Assembly (NCBI GenBank): GCA_002778195.1
Contig: PCDI01000013.1
Span: 124,001-188,000 of the forward strand
Source: Raffaelea ambrosiae
Taxonomy: Eukaryota; Ascomycota; Sordariomycetes; Ophiostomatales; Ophiostomataceae
DNA length: 64,000 nt
Direction of reading: 5' to 3'
Shown here: positions 56,161 to 64,000 of the stretch, one piece after another
How the letters are laid out: every line of letters begins with the position of its first letter
Numbering within the stretch: position 1 is the first letter of the stretch
Notes under the pieces: generated by a model
Database searches by the model: none
Told to the model about the DNA's origin: nothing
What the model saw: only the letters and a program-made list of their open reading frames with translations
Translations under genes and position numbers: made by a program

Positions 56161-58412
56161 TCACTGCGTGGACTGCTTGCAGGCGCTGCTCATGAGGTGG
56201 AAGCAGCCCGTGGCATCCTCACGGCCGTGGTCGGTCGCGGCGGTCGCGGCGGTCGCGCAAGGCGGTGGCGACTCGGAGTCGAATTTGTCCATGGGCGCTT
56301 TGCGCTTGACGCCGAACCGGGTAGGCTTGGACCCGCGGACCGGTACATGGCTTGCCTACGACAGGAAGGTACGTGAGATGGGTCAAACGTTGGGCAACGG
56401 TGAGGGCTGGTTGTTGGTTGTCGTAGTCAGGTACTTACGTGGACAGACTCGGTCAGGTAGCGAGCAACCATGAAGGGCTGCGCCTCGTGCCGGAGCCAGT
56501 GCAGGCCCTGGTGCAGAGGAACACCAGCCGCAGCCGCAGCATGCATGGCGTGGGGGAAGTGGTTGACGCCCAAGGCGTTGTGCTTGCTCGACAGCACCCA
56601 CAGCTGGAATTTTCTTGCCTTGCCATTGCGGAGCAGCGGCAGACGGGTAAACTCAACGGGGCCGGCACGGCCAAAGATGCGAGGAGGCTGGAACCAGACG
56701 TAGCGCTGCGTAGCCCCCCTGGTGTTGTCCGGCAGTGTCGCAATCTCGTCGTCTACATGGCACAGCTCCCCCGCCTGCTGAATCGCGGCCAGCCTCTGCG
56801 TCCAGTCCGCCGTCGAGCTCGCGTTGTCCGGATTCGGGTGCAGCCAGTGGATTTGCTGTCGCTGTGTCGTTGCCGCGGCAGCCACCACGCCAGCGTCCGA
56901 GCACAGTCCGAGGCCCGGCTCGATGGGGGCGATTGTGGCCATTTCCGAGTAGGCCGGCTCGACGTACGAGACAAAGGCTTCGTGCGTCTGCAGCCCCAAG
57001 CTGGACGCGATGCCTCGCATATACTCGATGCCGCAGTCGATGTCGGCCCGCCTGGCAAAGGCAGGCGGCAGGTACGGATTGCAGAGGCCAAAGAAAGGGT
57101 TGGGCATGGTCCTGTGGTCCCCGCCACAGAGCAGCTTGGTGGCCCGCCGCCAGCCGTATTTGATCAGCCTCTCGGTCTCGTCGCGACGGCTGGGCTGCCG
57201 GGCCGCCGAGGCGGTCGCGCAGAGCTGGAACAGCCACGACAGCTGCGGCCGCTGCCGGTGTTCGCCGCTCCGGTGCAGCACGCTGCCCAGCTCGTCGAAC
57301 CAGGCAACCGCCTCGTCAAAGTGGGTGTACGACACCCGCCACTGCCGGAAGATGGCTCCCAGTGCCAGCAGCCACAGCTGCGTGGCGTGGATGCGATGCT
57401 GGCTGTCGCTGCTGCGTACAGGCACCGGGTCGCCGTAGTATCGCAGGTGCGACAGCGCCAGCGACCACGTCGTGCGGTTGTCCGAGCCGTGCTTGTACTC
57501 GAGGCCCACGCTCAGCACGCCGGCGCTGGGGAAGAGCTGATCCCGGAACGGAACCTTCTTGGCCTCGTCCTGGAACACGAGCAGGTCTGGGTACAGGTGC
57601 CAGGAGGAGATGGCCAGCAGCACCGCGCGGTCGCAGGCCTGCTGCGGCAGATTGTGCAGCAGCTTCTCCAGGACCTCCATAGACCGGATCCAGGCACCCG
57701 TGACCTTTTCGTAGGTCGTGCCCGTGGACGAGTGCGGGATGTGGATGTTGTCGGTGATGAGGCCGAGCTGGGTGTGGCGAAAAGCCATGTCCTGGTCCGC
57801 CCGGCGCAGCCACGACCGCGCGCTGGCGTCCCACTCGGCCAGCTCGGAGCGGCCGATGACCTGCTTGGCCGCCGCCATGGAGTGGGGGTGCACAATCTTG
57901 TTCTCTTGGATCTGGGTCTGGATGTGTCGCTTGCGCTCTTCGATGAGCTCAAACCAGAGAGACGTGGCCGTCTTGGCATCCCAGGCCCGCGCCAGGAGAC
58001 AGGCCAGCAAGAGAAGGCTGATGGAGGCCGGGCCCGACGTGGCCGCAGCCCAGATGGAGGTGCAGTCGGCCCCGACAAACGCGCGGAACGGCCCGTCGTC
58101 CTCGGTGCCTTCAGGATTGATACCGGGGCGCGAGAGAATCTCAGAGATGCGGGTGCCGTAGGCCTCGAGGAGCCTGGGCGTGTTGGGCAGGATTTCATGA
58201 AACAAGAAGCCCAGCTTGCAGGCGGTTGCATGCAGAACACCACTCTCTGCTTCCTTCTTCCGTCTCGTGGTCAGTGCCGACCCGATGGCAAGGTACTGTG
58301 GAGACGGCGTGCAGCGGACAACGGAGAAGTCGATGTTGACATTCAATAGCGCGAGGGTGTTTTCGTTTGACACAGACACGAGTGAGTTGCTCAACTTCCC
58401 AAGGGATGCCAT
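56161..58412 (-). CDS. Hypothetical protein, upstream part of an interrupted large ORF (726 aa)
   Basis: Two exons (58412-56439 and 56355-56161, intron 83 bp) encode 726 aa up to a TGA at 56163-56161. The start MASLGKLSNSLVSVSNENTL with LALLNVNIDFSVVRCTP and ALTTRRKKEAESG resembles a widespread family of large uncharacterised Sordariomycete proteins with no named domain. Later segments include LEAYGTRISEIL, WHLYPDLLVF and NPFFGLCNPYLPP. The second exon is basic, then Ala/Thr-rich (TAATAATDH), and ends HLMSSACKQSTQ. An in-frame ATG at 58535 exists, but the conserved-looking protein starts at 58412. Its relation to the next ORF is given in the findings. Confidence 0.7.
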
Positions 58413-58624
58413 GGTGTGGCCAGAGACTGTGTGTTTTCGTAGGTTTGCGTGATTGAGAGTTTGGAAAGAAAAGAGGACGTATTGGAGCGGAGCAAGTACG
58501 ACAAAAATCATTGCATAGGCAGTTTGGCCCAGCATCTTAAAACAACGCCCGCCTTATGTGTTGTCGGCTCGATCTTGACGTTCAGCCAACGGCCACTAGA
58601 CTGTGATTTCAAGCATCAATTGAT

Positions 58625-58720
58625 AATTCAAGGGCCATTTGTAGGTGTTTGGGCATCGATGCATACAGAACAGGGCTGAGTCGGGGAAGCCTCATTTGTA
58701 GCGCTATAAACACCGGGCTA
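58625..58720 (+). repeat. Direct repeat, copy 1 (96 bp)
   Basis: Begins AATTCAAGGGCCATTTGTAG and ends AACACCGGGCTA. It matches copy 2 at 58778-58873 except for one base (C in copy 1, T in copy 2, in GGGCCA versus GGGCTA). The flanks of both copies contain related GTAGCGG/TATAGCGG sequence. Confidence 0.95.
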
Positions 58721-58777
58721 TATTAACACCAGGCCGATATAGCGGTAAAGCTTACTGAGGTTAACATGTGCATTTGT

Positions 58778-58873
58778 AATTCAAGGGCTATTTGTAGGTG
58801 TTTGGGCATCGATGCATACAGAACAGGGCTGAGTCGGGGAAGCCTCATTTGTAGCGCTATAAACACCGGGCTA
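58778..58873 (+). repeat. Direct repeat, copy 2 (96 bp)
   Basis: Second copy of the 96-bp unit, offset 153 bp from the first and separated by 57 bp. One C-to-T difference in a CpA-to-TpA context compared with copy 1. Confidence 0.95.
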
Positions 58874-59385
58874 ATGTAGCGGCGAGGCTGACTAGCCGCT
58901 TGTTGCCGTCAGACAAGAACTAACAGTGCAGTGGAAACGAGCCCAAACAGCCACAAGACCAGCTCTAGCTGGTTTTCATCACGAGATAGTTATGATAACG
59001 CCCCCACCCCAATAAAGATATGGTTTCTCGAATTTCCGCTGTGTTCACTCTTAGCAGAAGCAGAAAAGACATCACACAGAAAGGGCACAGCGACCGATAC
59101 CTCTAGAAAGACAGGAGAGACACAGAACAACAGCCAACGACAAAGCCAGAATCAAAAGAGAAGATCTAAAGAGGGAGAAGCCATCTATTTATACTAGTGA
59201 TTCCGAAACACTGAGAATTTCCGCGAAGCGCAACCAGCTTCCCTGGTTGCTGGCTTTCCCGTACATTCCTCGGAGGGTACCCATCGAATTTTGGTGTGTT
59301 CTATAGAATCGACGATGACGCCACTAGGAATGTGATATCGTGATTATGTCCCCATCAGAGACCCAGTTTCACTCCATAATCAAAA

Positions 59386-59476
59386 GGCAAGATGGCCGAG
59401 TGGTTAAGGCGCTAGCTTCAGGTTACTGAGCTTGCTAGTGTGGAAACACGCGTGGGTTCGAGTCCCACTCTTGTCA
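59386..59476 (+). tRNA. tRNA-Leu (anticodon CAG), with 10-nt intron
   Basis: Acceptor arm GGCAAGA pairs with TCTTGTC (59469-59475) with discriminator A at 59476. The D arm is GCC...GGC, the anticodon stem CTAGC (59412-59416) pairs with GCTAG (59434-59438), the anticodon CAG is at 59419-59421, and the T arm is GTGGG-TTCGAGT-CCCAC. A 10-nt intron (59423-59432) sits one base 3' of the anticodon, and its CTGA pairs with the anticodon region as in other fungal intron-containing tRNAs. A long variable arm (TGTGGAAACACGC) fits leucine. A T run follows at about 59480 as a Pol III terminator. Confidence 0.93.
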
Positions 59477-59486
59477 ACTCTTTTTT
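59477..59486 (+). terminator. RNA polymerase III terminator (T run) of the tRNA-Leu gene
   Basis: A run of seven T directly after the tRNA 3' end (AACTCTTTTTTTG). Confidence 0.7.
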
Positions 59487-60852
59487 TGTCTTTTTGTCTT
59501 TATAGCTTTGAGCATTGGGTCCATAATAGCTAGTGATTTTTTTCCACGACGCTCATGCGCATAGCGTCGAGCCATTTTGGGCTAGATTGCGGTCCGCCTT
59601 GATGACGAAGATAGCCACTTTGAGGTCACTCGGTTTCGGATTAGGTACTTTGCATCTCTTGGGGTACTTTTGTGCTGCTCTTCAACGTTTAGCTCTCTGG
59701 ATATTCTGTAGGGCTGGCTTGAAAGATCCATATGTCGGCCGCACCCCAAACAGGCTCGACTGAGTCAACCCGCAAAGCAGACCGCTTCTGCAAGCACTGT
59801 TAACTGCAGCAACTACAATGAATGGCGAGACAACACCCAAAAGCCGTGTGGTTGCCTCCCACAACAGCCAACCGATGCTTGTAACGCGGCCAGCAGTTGG
59901 AGATATTTAGTATCAACACCCATCACAAAAGCAGAAGGATCAGGATAAACACATGCTCAAACTTTCAGGCCAGCTGAAGCAAAGGCACGACAACCCGAAT
60001 CACGAGCACTGTAAGTTTCAGTCAGCCTTAAGATGTCAAAAAGAAAACCAATCAAAATAAGAAAGGGTATGGCTTACGTTGTCTCTTGTATTCATGCCCG
60101 GAACGTGGCAACTACAGCCTTTGAAAATTGCGAAGAAGTTGTCAAAACGGGTAGGGCTATGGAAGGCGACCCCCTTTCTAGGGGTTTTCCGGAAAGCGGG
60201 AGACCTATGGAGGGTGTTGCTAATGTGTTTCAAGTATGTCATCTAGTCAGTATCTCGGCATCACGCGAGATACTGTTAGATTAGGGTGGACGGATGACGC
60301 AAGGCCGTGTGCAGGCAAGGCCGTGGTGTAATGTGACCACCGATCCTCCTGAGGAGTGGTCGCGCGTGGTGCCAGAGTGTTCGTGCCAGCGGATTGGCCA
60401 GGTCTTCAGTATATCTATGCAGGGTGTGTGGATTAGCAGCCTCCTGGCATTATTTCTGGTTGTTGTCGGTGGGGAATTTGTGAAATGCCAATGGGCAAAA
60501 TTCCAGCCAAAGGAGCATCACGAACACATGGCAAAATAGACGCAGGAGTTTAGAGGAAACCATCCATTTGCCACGTGCAAAGACGCAGCCTGGTGGAGAA
60601 GCAGCATTGACTAACTGTTCCTAAATGAAATAAAACTTGAAAGGATCAACATAGGGAAACTGCGTGGGTGGCGCCTGCCTGTTTAGCTGGCTTTTCCTAA
60701 CTTTTCCTCTTCCACTGTTTGTTTGTTTTTTCTTTTATTTGGCTTCACTTTCAACAACAGCCACAGCGACGACAGTCTAGATAGGCTCTCATGACTCAAC
60801 AATACCACAAACCCCCCCTACCCCACAGCAACAGACGCTATACACGACAACC
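59487..60852. other. Spacer between tRNA and hypothetical ORF
   Basis: Two frames of 83 and 81 codons (60033-60284 and 60294-60539) are present but lack recognisable domains; the second has one hydrophobic segment (SLLALFLVVVGG). They could be relics. The final 180 bases are T-rich, then CA-rich, before a strong ACCATGG start. Confidence 0.4.
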
Positions 60853-61674
60853 ATGGACATAGATTATGCAGAAGTATTTCTCAGGAACCGAATGGTTCCT
60901 GACCATGACCGACGAGCAACCACCTACCTAGAAATGCTCTCCACCAACCTAGATTCCTATCTCGCGGCGCGTGAAAAACGATGGGTGTTCGAGCAGCAGC
61001 AGGGTGACCATGGCCCTGAGGTAGAGAAGAACCTCGAGAGCAGGGCACGCCGCCTGCTTCACCTGCACCTTGCTACAGCGCGCGCAAGGTTCGCCTACCG
61101 GATCCAAAACAGCCTATACTTGCGCCGTAGGGCTTACTGTTGCCAGACAGACGCGGAGGAGGCCTACTACAGAGTCGTGATGATAGCAAACGACCGAGAA
61201 TTTCGAATTGCCTTGTCGATTCTGTGCACCGTCGGGCGCTTCTCGCACCCCACTGTCGAGAGAATCCTGACAGCCTGCCGAGACCGGCAAGTCCATGGCC
61301 AAGACGACTGGTTGTTTATGGGACAGATGTTGCTCGACTCCTACTCTTATCTATATTATCAGGCCAGGCTGGTAGTGCGCCTGCGTGAGGCCGCGCTCGG
61401 TCCCAAGCTGGCCCCGTACTACCACGCCATATTCAGCGACGGCAATGGCCCAACCTTCTGCTGGTGCCCCATCTCAAGACGGTACCACCACCAAAATGAC
61501 ATACGAGTTATCTATATGGTCGCGAAGAACACCCCTGACGTCGTTGCGCGGGTTCTGGTTCCCTTCGCGCGGCCGTGGGAAGAGCCGGGGGAGGCGTCCT
61601 TGGAGGCGTCCTGGGAGGCGCCCTGGAATGAGACGAGCCCCGTGTGGATGCCACAGAATGCACTCCTGGTGTAG
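60853..61674 (+). CDS. Hypothetical protein (273 aa up to an in-frame TAG)
   Basis: An ATG in a strong ACCATGG context opens a frame of 273 codons, starting MDIDYAEVFLRNRMVPDHD. It is rich in Arg, Tyr and Leu and contains RARRLLHLHLATARARFAYR, VVMIANDREFRIALSILCTV and MLLDSYSYLYYQARLVV; a short repetitive segment (EEPGEASLEASWEAPW) lies near the end. No known domain, signal peptide or clear membrane span is recognised. The same frame continues with protein-like sequence past the TAG to 62163, so the product may be truncated. Function unknown. Confidence 0.55.
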   Translation: MDIDYAEVFLRNRMVPDHDRRATTYLEMLSTNLDSYLAAREKRWVFEQQQGDHGPEVEKNLESRARRLLHLHLATARARFAYRIQNSLYLRRRAYCCQTDAEEAYYRVVMIANDREFRIALSILCTVGRFSHPTVERILTACRDRQVHGQDDWLFMGQMLLDSYSYLYYQARLVVRLREAALGPKLAPYYHAIFSDGNGPTFCWCPISRRYHHQNDIRVIYMVAKNTPDVVARVLVPFARPWEEPGEASLEASWEAPWNETSPVWMPQNALLV

Positions 61675-62163
61675 GCGCCCTATGAGAGACTGTGGAAAAG
61701 TGGCCTGATTACCCTTCTGTACGACGGGGAAGATGGCATTACCCTGCGCGTCCATATCCTCGAGACCAAATTCTTGCAAGGCCCAACGTACTTGGGCTCC
61801 GGGATCGCGCCATGGGGTTCTGCGTTGGAGGGGCTCGCGCTGAAATTCCTCGGCCTAGGGCGGCCTTCCTATTTTTGTCTCGCCTTTCGCGCTCTGGTGC
61901 TTTCGATGCTTCAGATCCGCCATGGCACCCCTATCGAATCTTCCAGGGCCCTACACGCGGGTAGGTTTATCTGGCATCGATACGGCAACGTTTTTTCGAC
62001 CACGGTGCTGTTCAAGATGTGTGTGTTGTTGTCTGCGATGAACGACACAGCTGTGCGAGACTTCTTGCAAATGTCGCCGATGCATACCACCTGCAGCGAC
62101 GATGTCACAGCCCAGGCGATTGCTATGCTAGCGGTAGAGACCATTCTCAATCCCTGGGACTAG
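61675..62163 (+). pseudogene. In-frame continuation of the 60853 ORF beyond the TAG
   Basis: Without changing frame, 162 further codons follow the TAG to a stop at 62163, beginning APYERLWKSGLITLLYDGED and continuing through HGTPIESSRALHAGRFIWHR to NPWD. Composition matches the preceding part. There is no good new start codon at the beginning, so this reads as the C-terminal part of the same protein. Confidence 0.5.
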
Positions 62164-62600
62164 TTCGGCGCAGAGGCAGACGGCAGCAAGAAAATTGATT
62201 GAGAGACAAGGTCCGCGAAATTACACAGGGGAGGTTATGCTCAAGTCAGCGCTACCGGATATTTCATAAACCATCCCAAGCCATACAGTTCGGGAAGAGG
62301 AACAAACAGGATAGAACCCCTCAAAATGATAGAATAAAAATGCAAGCACTCGTATATCTGACCAGCCTTGGAGAGGAGGCGTCTGTCTCAAGTGCAGGTG
62401 GCGAGTCGTTGGGAACTATCACGTGGTCGGGAACACTAAACTTGAAGCGTTCTGGGCGTATTTGGAGATGCCGACTAAAATCGATGTCGTGATCGGCTTC
62501 TCGTACGAGGCGGAAACCTACCCCGACTTACACCGATTCCAGCTCGCCATTTTTTCCAACGGCCAGAAACACAGCTGGCTTCCTTGCACTCAATCCAACA
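62164..62600. other. Promoter region of the 2OG oxygenase gene
   Basis: No coding frame supported; an ATCACGTGG site is at about 62419. Confidence 0.5.
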
Positions 62601-64000
62601 ATGGGCGATTTCAAGTCTGTGCCCACGGTCAACTTTGGCCGTCTCGTCGACGACACGACAAAGGCGGACGAGCTCGTCAATCTGCGCGACGCTCTCTTTA
62701 GGGTCGGCTTCTTGTACCTGATCAACACGGGTGTAGAGGTAAGGGAGGACGGGGGGGGGCCAACCAACCAATGCGCAAACGTGCCAATGGCTGACACACG
62801 CAACCCGAAACCCACCTTTTCAGCCATTGATTCGCAGTCTGCATGGCCTCTTGCCGGACGTCTTTGCGCTGCCGCCCGAGCAGCAGGCCCTGGTGAGCAT
62901 GCGGAACTCGCCATCGTTTCTGGGGTACACAGCGCTGGGGGCCGAGACCACGGCAGCAAAGACCGATCTGCGCGAGGTGAGCGGCCATGGAACAGAACAC
63001 GGTTGCCGCGAGAGTCTGTAGCTAAATCATGACCCATCCCTTCCTAGCAATTTGATTTTGGCTCGCACGTAGAGTCTCGGTGGAAGGAAGGCGATGCCGC
63101 CTGGAAGAGACTGGAAGGTCCAAGCCAAGTACGTGTGTGATTGTGGACTCGGTTCCTGTCTTTCTTTTGCAGCGAACCAAGAGCATCTCCTAACCGCACA
63201 GTTCCCCAAGCTGGCAGGCTTCCAGGCCGCGGCGGAGGAATACATCGCCGCCCTGAACCGGGTGTCGAAGCAGTTCCTCGGCTTCGTGGCCGAGTCGCTG
63301 TCCCTGCCGGCCGACACCTTTTACGAGTTCCTCGGCAACATGCACCGCCTCAAGGTGGTCAAGTACCCGCCCAGCGCGCCCGGGTCGCAGGGCGTCGGTC
63401 CGCACAAGGACTCGACCGGTCTCTTCACGTTTCTGTCGCAGGACAACGTGGGCGGCCTGCAGGTGCTGAGCAAGGGCGGCGAGTGGATCGACGCGCCGCC
63501 CATTGAGGGCAGCCTGGTGGTCAATGTGCAGCAGGGCTTTGAGGCCATCACGGGCGGCGTGTGTCCGTCGACGACGCACCGGGTGATTGTGCGTTCTTCT
63601 CGGCCATTTCGCTTTTTTTTCTTTCTTTTTCTTGGCACCATCTCGCTCTTTGTTTCCCTTTCCTCTGCTTTCTTTCCTTCGAACAGACAACCCCTCTAAC
63701 AAAAAAAAAAACAGTCTCCCGTGTCAACTGTCCGCTACAGCATCCCCTTCTTCCAGGCGGTGCGTCTCGACTTGACGAACGAGCAGCTGAGGAAGTCGGC
63801 TGCGCACATCGTGGAGCGCATTCCGGTGGCGGACGACCGGAAAAAGCGGGCTGTGGATGTGCCGAGCGAGTTCCTGTCGCCCCTCTTTGCCTGCGTAGGT
63901 GACGTCTTTTTCTTTTCTTTTACATTCTTGTCCGACACATCTAACAGCTGTTGTTCCTAGTTTGGCGAGGCACAGCTGCGGAACAGAGTGGTCAGCCACC
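62601..64000 (+). CDS. 2-oxoglutarate/Fe(II)-dependent oxygenase (isopenicillin N synthase-like), 3' end outside window
   Basis: Six exons so far (62601-62738, 62824-62976, 63048-63128, 63202-63588, 63715-63894, 63961 to the edge) give at least 326 aa. The start MGDFKSVPTVNFGRLVDD is the usual DIOX_N beginning, followed by FRVGFLYLINTGVE, PLIRSLHGLLPDVFALP, and FLGYTALGAETTAAKTDLRE. The double-stranded beta-helix shows GPHKDSTGLFTFL (HxD iron ligands), PSTTHRVI (distal His) and RYSIPFF (2OG-binding Arg/Ser). Enzymes of this layout hydroxylate or desaturate small molecules, often in secondary metabolism; the substrate is unknown. Intron 3 uses the CTAAC branch and CACAG acceptor at 63201, because the nearer AG leads to a stop. 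The C-terminal FGEAQLRNRVVSH continues beyond 64000. Confidence 0.85.

Larger units (their letters stand above)
58413..59385. other. AT-rich spacer with a 96-bp direct repeat
   Basis: Upstream of the large hypothetical gene and before the tRNA gene. It contains the two repeat copies listed separately and no supported coding frame. Confidence 0.55.

Noticed and set aside
56439..58349. 636-codon plus-strand frame opposite the large hypothetical gene
   Set aside because: Shadow ORF: Arg/Gln/Val-rich composition with no start context; the minus frame has a family-like N-terminus and a consensus intron.

Overview
The window is nuclear DNA of a filamentous ascomycete (Pezizomycotina, most probably Sordariomycetes). 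Genes carry short GT-AG introns, mostly 50-120 bp with CTAAC/CTGAC-like branch points. They are monocistronic on both strands, GC-rich in coding sequence and biased to C/G at third codon positions. They are separated by long spacers rich in homopurine/homopyrimidine runs. Families seen include the Zn2Cys6 regulators, FunK1 kinases and DHA1 transporters typical of Dikarya. I cannot name the genus from the sequence.

Region 1 (about 1-27.4 kb) is conserved housekeeping. It holds the N-terminal part of an unidentified Asn/Ser-rich protein running off the left edge, GWT1 (GPI-anchor inositol acyltransferase), a Kin4-type protein kinase with a polyglutamine tract, a CAX-family Ca2+/H+ exchanger with a very long cytosolic insert, mitochondrial D-lactate dehydrogenase, and a Rok1-type DEAD-box helicase. 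Very long spacers (2.7, 5.3 and 3.7 kb) separate the first four.

Region 2 (27.4-31.2 kb) is gene-poor and holds decayed coding relics, including a broken small secreted-protein gene. Region 3 (31.2-39.5 kb) looks like a catabolic module: an FAD-dependent amine/amino-acid oxidoreductase tail-to-tail with a GABA-type aminotransferase, then an alpha/beta hydrolase divergent from a Zn2Cys6 transcription factor. Region 4 (39.7-54.3 kb) carries a FunK1 fungal kinase, a foldback element, a GNAT acetyltransferase, a decayed monocarboxylate-type MFS gene, an APC amino-acid permease, a type-B carboxylesterase and a DHA1 MFS exporter. Region 5 (55.1-64 kb) holds two unrecognised large ORFs, each cut by exactly one in-frame stop codon, a duplicated 96-bp repeat, an intron-bearing tRNA-Leu(CAG), and a 2-oxoglutarate/Fe(II) oxygenase that runs off the right edge.

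The oxidoreductase, aminotransferase, permease and DHA1 transporter could together serve uptake and breakdown of polyamine- or GABA-like amines, but that link is inference from family membership and proximity. The contrast between the intact left 27 kb and the relic-rich right 36 kb suggests a core/accessory boundary near 27.4 kb. All exon coordinates were derived by hand from splice signals and reading-frame continuity.
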